The notes beneath the pieces were generated by a model. It was given only the letters and a program-made list of their open reading frames with translations. It was not told where the DNA came from and made no database searches. Both the position numbers and the translations under genes were made by a program. Shown here piece by piece: positions 1 through 6,212 of a stretch of DNA of 13,710 nt (within the stretch, counting starts at the first letter, position 1; each line of letters opens with the position of its first letter). Source of the DNA: Nitrososphaeraceae archaeon (GTDB lineage: Archaea; Thermoproteota; Nitrososphaeria; Nitrososphaerales; Nitrososphaeraceae); NCBI GenBank assembly GCA_025449515.1, contig JANWJI010000197.1:1-13710 (forward strand). Direction: 5' to 3'.

Positions 1-535
1 CTTTGAGACGGGCTGAAATTTTTCGATTGAACTGATGCAGAAAGAGCCGCAGCGATAAAGAACATGTCGTTTGCGCTTATTCTTTGACTGTTATCTTGTA
101 TTCTATTTATCAAATTTTTCATTTCTACTATTGCTCGAAGGTATTGACTTTGTTCAGCCAGAAAATGCCTATTTCCGTACAGCAGATCTTTTCTATCAGA
201 TTCTTGTCTTTTTGTTTGTCCATCGAAAGGAAAAACCTTGTTGTGTTCTAAATAGTCGCTCTTATTCTCTAGGGAGTCCATATTTTGAATATAGACCGAG
301 TTGTAAGGAGCTTCAACTGGTTCCCCTATTCCTCGATGTTTTCTTTGAATATGTACCTTCATATTCCAATGTCTTGGGCAAATTTGCGAACAATAAGGGC
401 AGTGCCAGCCTTTCTTCTCCTTCAAAGGTACCCGCCTCTACGAATGTTCTTTTTTTCTATTATAATGAATACAGTCACTCTCGCAGTTACTGCAGTTACT
501 GCAGTAACTGCAGGCTTTGCAGAGTCTCGTTTCAT
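1..535 (-). pseudogene. C2H2 zinc-finger protein, cut by window edge, apparently frameshifted
   Basis: Read on the minus strand, the frame from about 437 down to 1 encodes a C2H2 finger: CPYC, a 12-residue spacer, then H-x4-H, giving C-x2-C-x12-H-x4-H, followed by RGIGEPVEAPY and a long polar helical tail that runs off the window. The only start in this frame after an in-frame TAG (438-440) is TTG at 425. A different frame starts at ATG 535 and reads MKRDSAKPAVTAVTAVTA, then a hydrophobic stretch and EKKNIRRGGYL before TGA at 422-424. I infer one gene whose N-terminus (VTA repeats) and finger were separated by a one-base loss between about 440 and 425, since joining the frames there gives continuous sequence. 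Alternatively the finger protein starts at TTG 425 and the upstream ORF is separate. Small one-finger C2H2 proteins are common in Nitrososphaeria; a DNA- or RNA-binding regulatory role is inference. An A/T-rich TATA-like stretch lies at about 566-580. Confidence 0.6.
483..513. repeat. 9-bp tandem repeat forming a 24-bp perfect palindrome
   Basis: Three near-identical 9-bp units (GCAGTTACT, GCAGTTACT, GCAGTAACT) run from 483 to 509, followed by GCAG. Because the third unit differs from the second by one base, positions 490-513 are a perfect 24-bp inverted repeat containing four PstI-like CTGCAG/GCAG edges. On the minus strand the repeat encodes the VTAVTAVTA segment of the zinc-finger gene, so it is part of coding sequence. 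Unit number probably varies by slippage. Confidence 0.85.
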
Positions 536-601
536 TTATTAGTTTTAGAAACTTAGCTTTAAAATAAAAAATATAAAAATATGTCTAGGTGGAAGTGATA
601 A

Positions 602-784
602 CGGATTTTTCTCATAACTAATCCCCTGGGTATATACGCGAAGCTGCTGATAAATCAGGTCTCCAAGCCACCGCTCATAGCCGGTGCATTAATCATTGGA
701 TCCTCCATAATCAAAGGTAGGGACATTGAAGTAAAGGATATAACAAACCGACGGCCAGAGTCATGTAATGAATGGGAAGGATAA
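602..784 (+). pseudogene. Possible start-less gene remnant
   Basis: An open frame of about 60 codons follows TAA at 599-601 and ends at TAA 782-784. It reads RIFLITNPLGIYAK, then a segment with KPPLIAGALIIGSSIIKG, and ends in NRRPESCNEWEG. It has no ATG, GTG or TTG in a sensible position, and it overlaps both the TATA element (about 737-746) and the start codon of the hydrolase at 768. The composition looks protein-like, with a hydrophobic AGALIIGSSII stretch, but I do not recognise the family. It is either the 3' end of a displaced gene or a chance open frame. Confidence 0.2.
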
Positions 785-1130
785 ATCCGCAATCCATGCA
801 TCATATTACTTGACGGCAATCACATTTCTCATAATTGGTATAATTGTTACTGGCATATTTGGTTGCACATTGATATTATTAAACCAAAATCATACCGCAA
901 TGGCACAACAAGAGCCTAATGGTACGTCTTTTCAGATAGATAACATGACATTTTCTCATCATACGGCTTCTGTTAATGGTATTCAGTTGCACTATGTTAT
1001 TGGAGGACATGGCGATCCTGTAGTTTTATTACACGGATGGCCAGAAACATGGTATGGATGGCATAATATTCTACTTGCCGAATTTGACCATGGAATGATC
1101 ATACTGAATGAGGCTAACGCCAATGCATAA
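768..1130 (+). pseudogene. Membrane-anchored alpha/beta hydrolase, C-terminally truncated
   Basis: The first half is a normal epoxide-hydrolase/haloalkane-dehalogenase-type alpha/beta hydrolase. It has a short basic N-terminus, one transmembrane or signal-anchor helix at about residues 13-38, a linker, then VNGIQLHYVIGGHGDPVVLL and the oxyanion-hole motif HGWPETWYGW at about residues 89-98. Such enzymes are usually near 300 residues; this one has 120 and ends before the nucleophile elbow, the acid and the catalytic histidine, so it cannot be active. Homology stops near residue 105 (position about 1087), and the remaining residues are antisense to another gene remnant. A TATA-like GGATATAACA at about 737-746 sits 27 bp upstream of the ATG, so the promoter looks intact and leaderless. 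With the active site gone, I call it a remnant; whether it is still expressed cannot be seen. Confidence 0.75.
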
Positions 1131-1442
1131 TTTTCCAGACCTTATACTAACTATCACTTGGTGTTGGCCTTGATCTAAGAAACGACAGACAATCATAAAG
1201 TCACCATTAGGGATTGTTATATTATCAAACGCGAACAAAGGATCATTTGTAATGGTAACAGATGCAGTAAGATTTTTCAGATATTTTCCAGTTTCTAAAT
1301 CTTGTATACTGATATTCAGTTGATGGCAGTTGTGGGAGGCACATGAGTCTGACTTTTGACTGTTTGAAGTATTCGATCTCACCGATTTATGAACCATTGA
1401 TGGATTTGATCTAATAATGATCGCTGATATATACAGGTGCAC
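1071..1442 (-). pseudogene. Secreted beta-sandwich (Ig-like) domain protein, broken C-terminus
   Basis: The GTG-started frame at 1442 reads through a serine-rich linker into LNISIQDLETGKYL, then TASVTITNDP, FDNITIPNGDF and HQVIVSIRSGK. The alternating hydrophobic pattern and repeated N-x-T/S fit an extracellular beta-sandwich domain of the kind found in thaumarchaeal secreted proteins; no exact family is claimed. After SGKL (about 1128) the original frame continues one base over, at 1126-1088, as ALALASFSMIIPW, the kind of hydrophobic strand expected at the end of this domain. This implies a one-base insertion near T1127. Beyond about 1088 the DNA belongs to the hydrolase on the other strand. 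No clear signal peptide is visible at the N-terminus, so the 5' end may be damaged too. Confidence 0.5.
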
Positions 1443-1459
1443 TTGACCACGGATCGTTA

Positions 1460-1625
1460 CTAACTTGACATCTGTAGGTAGTCAAGTCGTTTCCTCCACA
1501 GGATTTTTAAGAGTCGCGCAACGTGATCTGAGCTTGGTTCATATCCTCGGCTTTCCTCTAGTTTCTTAATTAAATTTCCAGGTAGCATAAGGCCAATGCA
1601 GACTACTTTGTTCTTTTCTTATCAT
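1460..1625 (-). pseudogene. Ribbon-helix-helix-like small protein with one-base disruption
   Basis: The frame ending at TAG 1460-1462 encodes KNKVVCIGLMLPGNLIKKLE followed by ESRGYEPSSDHVARLLKILW. This has the RHH (CopG/Arc-like) pattern: a beta strand, a first helix, a turn, then a second helix. An ORF from ATG 1588 would give only 42 residues and would cut off the DNA-contacting strand. The better start, ATG at 1625 (reading MIRK), is one frame out. Removing a single A from the four-A run just downstream joins MIRK to NKVVCIGLM without a stop. I therefore read it as an RHH regulator broken by one base in a homopolymer, or a sequencing error there. It lies between two other minus-strand genes. 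The fold assignment is by pattern only. Confidence 0.4.
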
Positions 1626-1640
1626 ATACCAACTCGCACT

Positions 1641-1985
1641 TTATTCGTGAAGGAGCGATTGCCATTCTGCGGGCACCCGTCCAGCCGGTCCAGGCACGGG
1701 TTGATCCAAGGGATGGGCGTGGGGGCCTAGTAGCTTAGGCCCGACAAAGAAATCTCGTGTGCAGTAATCGTAGAACCAATTCTCCCCGTGCTCGAAGCTC
1801 GTGATAATGGGATGGCCTGTGCTCGCGTTGTGTTTTGAGGCATGTTGGTTTGGCGAGTTATCGCAGCAGCCGATTCGCCCACATTCGGCGCATCTGCGGA
1901 GGTGTAGCCACCATCCGCCCGTTGTCAAGCAGTCAACGCAACCTGTACCGGTCGGTTTTGCTGTTGGATTGATACCCTCTCTCAA
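1641..1985 (-). CDS. UBP-type zinc-finger domain protein
   Basis: This is a 114-residue protein covering a ZnF_UBP (zf-UBP) domain. The ligands are visible: C16-x2-C19, C32-x2-C35, C40-C41, and histidines at 48, 52 and 58, with the typical stretch GWWLHLRRCAECGRIGCCD and then HxxxxGHPII and the FEHGENWFYDY block. In eukaryotes this fold binds the C-terminal tail of ubiquitin; stand-alone bacterial and archaeal copies have no settled role. The start is TTG at 1985, because a stop lies two codons upstream. GGAGAG at 2001-1996, 10 nt before it, is a good Shine-Dalgarno site, and a TATA-like AGATATATACTA lies at 2042-2031. The gene is clearly GC-richer than its surroundings, with many GCC/GGC/CCG codons, which suggests transfer from a high-GC bacterium. 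Confidence 0.85.
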   Translation of the reverse strand: MREGINPTAKPTGTGCVDCLTTGGWWLHLRRCAECGRIGCCDNSPNQHASKHNASTGHPIITSFEHGENWFYDYCTRDFFVGPKLLGPHAHPLDQPVPGPAGRVPAEWQSLLHE

Positions 1986-2055
1986 GCTTCACGGTCTCTC
2001 CTGTCTCATTCGTACTCAAACTGACTATTGTAGTATATATCTATGTGGGATATAA

Positions 2056-2553
2056 TTCGCCAATATAACAAACAAACCAACAGAACCAGCTGCAGAACAG
2101 CGTATCCTGGGACCAAATACTTACTTCCTTTAGGTTCATGCATGTTGGGAAGCTCAATGGTTTTGCCTTATTAATACTTCAGCTGTGTCATGAGTTGGTT
2201 CTTTCTACATTCAATCTCCTTTTGGCTTGATGACGATTACCACCATTTGTTATTGATTGTTCTCCTCTATGTCGAATATGGAGTAGATATCTTTTCTTGA
2301 TAACCTCATTCTCAATCTCCTGAAAGTCATATCTTTTATCAAGATATGGTCGTTATACACCGTGTGCTGCAGATATTATTATCTATAATACAAAAATTCC
2401 ACTAAAATCCTAGAATCTGTGGGCGCTAAATTAAATTTTGTTTTTTCTTAACATCGAGATCCCTACTCATCTTTAGAAGTAATGTCACCTATAGAGCCAG
2501 GTTAGCATTTCATACAAATACCTTATCAACGAATTAATTAATAAGTACGCATC
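2056..2553. other. Gene-poor spacer holding a transposase scar
   Basis: Apart from the transposase remnant on the minus strand (about 2180-2370), I see no credible gene here. The part next to the UBP gene carries that gene's TATA element, and the last 50 bases carry AT-rich promoter-like sequence (CATACAAATAC near 2511-2521 and TTAATTAATA near 2533-2542) for the rightward zinc-ribbon gene. Confidence 0.5.
2180..2370 (-). pseudogene. IS5-like transposase C-terminal remnant
   Basis: One minus-strand frame reads QEIENEVIKKRYLLHIRHRG, then GEQSITNGGN, then KRRLNVERTNS, followed by TGA at 2188-2190 and a histidine codon. IS5-group transposases end their catalytic core with RRWVVERTxSWxNR, where the E is the third DDE residue. 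Here NVERTNS is followed by TGA where TGG (W) is expected, and the next codon gives the expected H. Upstream, sequence from about 2370 is in other frames and further stops follow downstream. It is a dead fragment of less than 60 recognisable codons, with no terminal inverted repeats that I can identify. The family call rests on the motif alone. Confidence 0.55.
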
Positions 2554-3114
2554 TTGTTTAGAATAGCATTGTCCTTTGGTGTTGATGTCCTTGGAGCATT
2601 GTCTGAGAAACTGAGAAGTCAAAATAATGATACATTAAATTTATACAGGAATTTTTCAGAATCAAATGAGCAGTTTAAGAAAGAAAAGATGAATGAAAAA
2701 GAATTCGTATCTAAATTCTTCACATATCTCATCTCATTTTCGGCTTCAAATTTTCTTATGATTAGAGTCCTTTTAGAATTGAAAACATCTATCCAAAAAG
2801 GAACATCAATGAAAGATTCGACAGGTGGTGAAATGCTGCCTGGTTCTGCTTCCGGTGCGACCCCCAGTTCAGGTTTCGGTATTGGAGGATTCGTAGATAC
2901 TGGTGGCAATGTCGGAAAAAATGATAAGCATCCGGAAAATGAATACGAGGAAGATAAGTATACACTACCAAAACCACAACGTAATGGCTTGTACGCTAGA
3001 AAATCTACAAGGTTAGTAACAAATATGCCTAACTATAAAATATGCAATGTATGTAATTCTCAGATTTTAATAAATGCCAAATTCTGTAGTAAATGTGGAC
3101 GTAGACAAGAGTAG
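2554..3114 (+). CDS. Helical protein with C-terminal zinc ribbon
   Basis: This 186-residue protein has three parts. Residues 1-80 are an alpha-helical domain beginning MFRIALSFGVDVLGALSEKL. Residues 85-150 are a low-complexity linker rich in Gly, Ser, Asp and Glu. Residues 161-186 are a zinc ribbon with C164-x2-C167 and C178-x2-CG181. It resembles a recalled group of uncharacterised thaumarchaeal zinc-ribbon proteins with the same layout; the function is unknown. The zinc ribbon suggests a protein- or nucleic-acid-binding module tethered by a flexible linker. No transmembrane segment is evident, though LISFSASNFLMIRVLLEL is hydrophobic and helical. The start is TTG at 2554; a second TTG at 2569 is possible, depending on which upstream AT-rich element is the TATA box. 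It is convergent with the TFB gene. Confidence 0.75.
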   Translation: MFRIALSFGVDVLGALSEKLRSQNNDTLNLYRNFSESNEQFKKEKMNEKEFVSKFFTYLISFSASNFLMIRVLLELKTSIQKGTSMKDSTGGEMLPGSASGATPSSGFGIGGFVDTGGNVGKNDKHPENEYEEDKYTLPKPQRNGLYARKSTRLVTNMPNYKICNVCNSQILINAKFCSKCGRRQE

Positions 3115-3252
3115 AAATAAATGTTGCATACTGCTCGCTACTTTGCGAGAAAAATCATAACCTCGTTATTTCTATTAAGAACGTAGAACGTAGACATACG
3201 TCAATATCATCCGCTCAAAGACAAGAATGTTCACAATACTACAAAAATAGTC

Positions 3253-4161
3253 TTAATTTAGATCTAGTCGGTTTTTAAGATCCTTGAATCTGTTTCTAAT
3301 CGTTACTTCAGTTACACCGGCGGCCTCCGCAATATCTATCTGGGTAATATTCTCACCAGAATTCTTGGAAGATAGATAAAGTATTGAACCTGCTAGTCCC
3401 ATAGGATCCTTGCCAGCTGATATACCGCTTTTAGTAACATAATTCATAATATTCATTGCATGCCTCTTCGTTTTCTCACTTAATTTCGTCCTATTAGCTA
3501 CTTTTGCAATGCATTTCATTGGGTCTACCATCGGTACCCTAATATCCAACTCCAATATTAGAAGCCTAGTCGTTCTTGCTAATTCTTTACGTTTGATATT
3601 GTTTAGTACTGCAATATCGTTTAGCGTTCTTGAAGTCCCCATTTCCCTGCAGGCTATATAAACAGATGCGGCCAATACTGACGGTATCGTCCTTCCACGC
3701 ACAAGTCCTCTCTCCTGAGCCTTTCTATAAATATAAGCAGTCTTTTCCACCATTGCATTTGATAATGCTAGTTTGTCCTTAACTCTTTCAAGTACACTGA
3801 ACGCATGACGCAAATTTCGATCTGCAGGAGAATAAGCTTGAGTTCTAAAATCCCATGCCCTAAGCCTGTCCATGGTAGAACGGACCGAAGCATCTAATCC
3901 ACGGCCACTGGCATCCTTATCTGCCCGTCCGATAACGGTGGCAAGCCCCATATCATGCCTTGCCAAAGAGATAGGCATTCCAGCCCGGCTTCTGGTCTTT
4001 GCCTCGTCGACGTTAAATGCACGCCATTCGGCACGATTTTCTTGAGCATTATCTAAAATAACCATACCACAATTACTGCAAATGATTTCTCCAGACTCCG
4101 GATCTGTTATGGTTTTACCGTCCTCATTGCACATCTTACAGATAGTTGAATTTTTCATCAT
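3253..4161 (-). CDS. tfb: Transcription initiation factor IIB (TFB)
   Basis: This is a full-length archaeal TFB of 302 residues. It bridges TBP on the TATA box with RNA polymerase and reads the BRE element. The N-terminal zinc ribbon is C8-x2-C11 and C28-x2-C31 (CSNCG). The linker/B-reader region carries AEWRAF at about 44-49 and RSRAGMP. Two cyclin repeats follow, at about 110-200 and 205-298, with the first containing RGLVRGRTIPSVLAASVYIA and the C-terminal repeat ending in the helix-turn-helix ITQIDIAEAAGVTEVTIRNR that contacts BRE. All expected parts are present with no break. Thaumarchaea carry several tfb copies, so this may be one of a set with promoter preferences. Two consecutive ATG codons begin it; I use the first. 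It is transcribed alone. Confidence 0.97.
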   Translation of the reverse strand: MMKNSTICKMCNEDGKTITDPESGEIICSNCGMVILDNAQENRAEWRAFNVDEAKTRSRAGMPISLARHDMGLATVIGRADKDASGRGLDASVRSTMDRLRAWDFRTQAYSPADRNLRHAFSVLERVKDKLALSNAMVEKTAYIYRKAQERGLVRGRTIPSVLAASVYIACREMGTSRTLNDIAVLNNIKRKELARTTRLLILELDIRVPMVDPMKCIAKVANRTKLSEKTKRHAMNIMNYVTKSGISAGKDPMGLAGSILYLSSKNSGENITQIDIAEAAGVTEVTIRNRFKDLKNRLDLN

Positions 4162-4193
4162 CTTTAAGAATAAGTAATATTATTATGATATTT

Positions 4194-4222
4194 CACTTAT
4201 ATAAATATTATAAAAGGTTTCA
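4194..4222 (-). promoter_or_regulatory. Promoter of the TFB gene
   Basis: Two overlapping TATA-like elements lie upstream of the TFB start on the minus strand: CTTTTATAAT at 4216-4207, preceded by a purine-rich GAAAC that could serve as BRE, and TTTATATAAG at 4205-4196. Placing transcription 25-27 bp downstream gives leaders of about 12 to 25 nt. Two stacked boxes would allow alternative starts or autoregulation; that is inference. Confidence 0.5.
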
Positions 4223-4337
4223 TCCTATTTTTAAATAAACCTCAATAATCTGTGCTACGAAACCACGATGGGAACTCGACTGTATGATCATACTCTTAAA
4301 AATTAGCCAAAAAAAAATTACACTATATTCAATGCAA

Positions 4338-4358
4338 ATTGCAATTATTAATTGCAAT
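4338..4358. promoter_or_regulatory. 21-bp inverted repeat, possible operator
   Basis: Two perfect 10-bp arms, ATTGCAATTA and TAATTGCAAT, flank a single T. The size and spacing suit a dimeric winged-helix or Lrp/AsnC-type regulator site. It lies about 180 bp upstream of the TFB start, outside the core promoter, so it may serve TFB, an unseen rightward transcript or nothing at all. The sequence is AT-rich, which raises the chance of coincidence. Confidence 0.4.
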
Positions 4359-4857
4359 CGGGCCATTCTTCAATGAATAATTTATTAAAATAATTTTCAT
4401 CTTCCCCTAATATTATACCGGTACCTTTTCAGGTTGAGCAGACTTTCATATAGATTATAGTAATAGACAGGTGTCGATTATATGAAGTGAATACTAAAGA
4501 ATGTGAATAATTGTCACTATTGTCACTATTATAGTCCAATTTATTTACAGGATATGTTTTTCAGATATACTATCGCACTCTCATCTGAGATTGATATGAA
4601 GGGTCTTGTGGGCCTGGCTACCATAATCTCCTGCCCAGAAACACAATGTAAATATAATTTCGTCAAGGCAGTCTTGGCTTATTGGTTCCATTTAAATGGA
4701 TTTGCTAAATTAGGATGTGTCCGCCATCTCACCTAAGGATCGGGAGATTTTGAAATACCATCTTAAAATTCAAAAGTCCTGACAAATACAATATCACAAC
4801 CATAATGCATACTATTATGTTAGACTCCGTTAAAAGATTCTACTATCACTATATAGA

Positions 4858-5421
4858 TTAATTACTGCGACCAGTTAACACCCGGTCTCTAACCTCAGCT
4901 AGGATATCTTCTAGAGCAAGATAAATGTCTAAACAGTCCACAAGTCTTTCGTCCATTTCAGCTTTTGTTATTTCCCTATAATTTGTATGTCCGGTACTAT
5001 CGTAAGATATTAATTGAATCTTATCTTCATTTGTAAAATCCAGTTTTGCAAGATATCCTTTGGATATATCAAGATTTGAATAAGATAGCCAGTTTCCAAA
5101 AGTTATGATCTCTCGAAGTTCATTTACAAGCTTCGAATATTCTTGGATCAAATCTGGATAATTGTGCTTTAGGATTTCTTCAAGTATATGAAGCGTTTCA
5201 AGTGAAATTGAACATCTGTCATTCAAGAAAAGGGATATGAACTGTTTACGTTTGTCGTCACCACCACTATCAGAACAAAAATGAAATGATATAATTTCTT
5301 TGATTATTCCATCGATGGAAACAAGATTTACGAAAAATGCTCCACGGATATTAACATCAAATTCAGTAAGCTTTGCAAGCGGTCTATTTGTATTTTCGCT
5401 ATCCTTATTCGAATTCGACAA
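4858..5421 (-). CDS. Uncharacterised helical protein, degenerate HEPN-like pattern
   Basis: This is a 187-residue soluble protein that I cannot assign to a named family. It begins with a polar tail, then VNLVSIDGIIKEIISFHF, KRKQFISLFLND, a helix LETLHILEEILKHNYPDLIQ, and LVNELREIITFGN at about 98-110. The order (helix with a partner-facing face, RKQFISLFLND, helix, then N-E-L-R-x4-F-G) resembles HEPN-like domains, whose signature is R-N-x2-A-H-G. Here the histidine position is F108 while R103 and G109 are kept, so any RNase activity would be lost. This comparison is my inference from pattern, not an established match. The C-terminal half is acidic and helical (YLALEDILAEVRDR). The start is TTG at 5421, with TATA-like GTAATTATTTATGG at about 5457-5444. 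It stands alone. Confidence 0.65.
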   Translation of the reverse strand: MSNSNKDSENTNRPLAKLTEFDVNIRGAFFVNLVSIDGIIKEIISFHFCSDSGGDDKRKQFISLFLNDRCSISLETLHILEEILKHNYPDLIQEYSKLVNELREIITFGNWLSYSNLDISKGYLAKLDFTNEDKIQLISYDSTGHTNYREITKAEMDERLVDCLDIYLALEDILAEVRDRVLTGRSN

Positions 5422-5759
5422 TTGATTATTTATTAAATTTGGACCATAAATAATTACTGTAGATAGGTCTATTGTGTTTGTGGGGATTTTTTGTGTTAGA
5501 ATTTAATTGTTTATCGTGCTAAAATGAAGATCTTTTGCTTAATTCAAAACTTAATAGAATTATGATAATGATTTGAAAGTCAGTAATGGCATTATCCCGA
5601 CAGATTAGCTTTTACAAAATAAATAACAATTCACCAATCTAATAACAATAAATCGAATGGTATCGCAACTTGCATATAAAAATATCATGTTGATCCAGCA
5701 TTCATGACTGTTTATTCGTAAGATTATTATTTTTGGCCGTTAATTTTAAAATGAATATT
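5422..5759. other. AT-rich spacer between divergent units
   Basis: This stretch contains the promoter of the leftward helical protein at its left side and the upstream region of the rightward tRNA gene at its right side (TTAATTTTAAAAT near 5740-5752). Short open frames, such as one from ATG 5524, end after about 13 codons. I see no gene, repeat or hairpin worth naming. Confidence 0.5.
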
Positions 5760-5834
5760 GCGAAGTTAGCCCAGCCTGGTTAAGGTACGAGCTTCCCAAG
5801 CTCGGGATCGCGGGTTCAAATCCCGCACTTCGCA
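5760..5834 (+). tRNA. tRNA-Gly (anticodon CCC)
   Basis: The cloverleaf folds fully. The acceptor stem GCGAAGT pairs with ACTTCGC, followed by discriminator A. The D arm lies in GCCCAGCCTGGTTAAGGT. The anticodon stem CGAGC/GCTCG encloses the seven-base loop TTCCCAA, so the anticodon is CCC and the tRNA reads GGG glycine codons. The variable region is GGATC, and the T arm is GCGGG/CCCGC with loop TTCAAAT. CCA is not encoded and must be added enzymatically, and there is no intron. I found no second copy of its 3' end in the window, so there is no sign of an integrated element using it as an attachment site here. Confidence 0.95.
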
Positions 5835-6045
5835 CGTATTGATGCTTTACATGACATACCATGAATTATACCCTAAAGGTAAACTTTAAAGTTTGGCAGT
5901 TAGTTTTTATCTATTGAAGATGAGCTTGCGTTGGGAAATGGTATATCAAGTTCTTTGAATATCAGATTCAGACTGGTGAAAGCAAGAGATTATGGCAGGC
6001 AGACCGGTCTTATAGATTGACCACAATTAGCACCGCTATCCTTGA

Positions 6046-6070
6046 GTACCGTTAACTACGGCACATTTTT
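6046..6070 (+). terminator. Hairpin followed by a T run
   Basis: GTACCGT (6046-6052) pairs with ACGGCAC (6058-6064) apart from one mismatch, with loop TAACT, and is followed by A and TTTTT at 6066-6070. This looks like a rightward terminator for a transcript coming from the tRNA side. Thaumarchaeal termination mainly uses T runs, so the hairpin itself may be incidental. Confidence 0.3.
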
Positions 6071-6172
6071 ATCCAGTCTTACGTGCAGTTGTAGACAGGA
6101 TATCTGAATAGATGTTTACGGGTTAAACGACAAGGATTACAACTAAATAATCTATATAGTTGTGCTGAAGGT

Positions 6173-6186
6173 ATATAGATCTATAT
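6173..6186. promoter_or_regulatory. Palindromic TATA region of the PhoU-like gene
   Basis: ATATAGATCTATAT is a perfect 14-bp palindrome centred about 33 bp before the GTG start, exactly where the TATA box should be. A related half, ATCTATATAG, occurs about 30 bp further upstream (6150-6159). A dimeric repressor bound here would block TBP, so autoregulation is possible; no regulator is identified. Confidence 0.4.
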
Positions 6187-6212
6187 GAACGATTGCCATA
6201 ACGTGTTTATTT

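Larger units (their letters stand above)
4162..4857. other. Long AT-rich spacer between TFB and the next gene
   Basis: Nearly 700 bases hold no gene I can support. Contents: the TFB promoter, a 21-bp inverted repeat (4338-4358), and a doubled ATTGTCACT near 4509-4528. A GTG-started 77-codon plus-strand frame at 4503-4736 is open, but it resembles no family I know, has ordinary AT-rich codon use and lacks a convincing promoter. I treat it as unproven. Confidence 0.4.
5835..6212. other. Spacer between tRNA-Gly and the PhoU-like gene
   Basis: No supported gene is present. A 14-bp palindrome AAACTTTAAAGTTT lies at 5881-5894. An open frame at 5904-6020 reads IEDELALGNG and ends KARDYGRQTGLID, but it lacks an ATG or GTG near its beginning; it could be a remnant. 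A terminator-like hairpin sits at 6046-6070 and the PhoU promoter at the right end. Confidence 0.4.

Noticed and set aside
449..456. A-AAA-AAG slippery heptamer as a programmed frameshift site
   Set aside because: A -1 shift there runs into TAG at 438-440, so it cannot join the leader to the zinc finger.
71..556. 161- and 85-codon plus-strand frames
   Set aside because: They are antisense to the C2H2 zinc-finger sequence, which has a clear motif on the minus strand.
1801..2055. 84-codon plus-strand frame
   Set aside because: Antisense shadow of the UBP zinc-finger gene.
4503..4736. 77-codon GTG-started plus-strand frame
   Set aside because: No family, promoter or composition evidence; it begins in a simple ATTGTCACT repeat.
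5904..6020. Open frame after the tRNA ending KARDYGRQTGLID
   Set aside because: No usable start codon near its beginning and no recognisable family.
5760..6212. tRNA-Gly as an integration site
   Set aside because: No second copy of the tRNA 3' end and no integrase gene are visible in the window.
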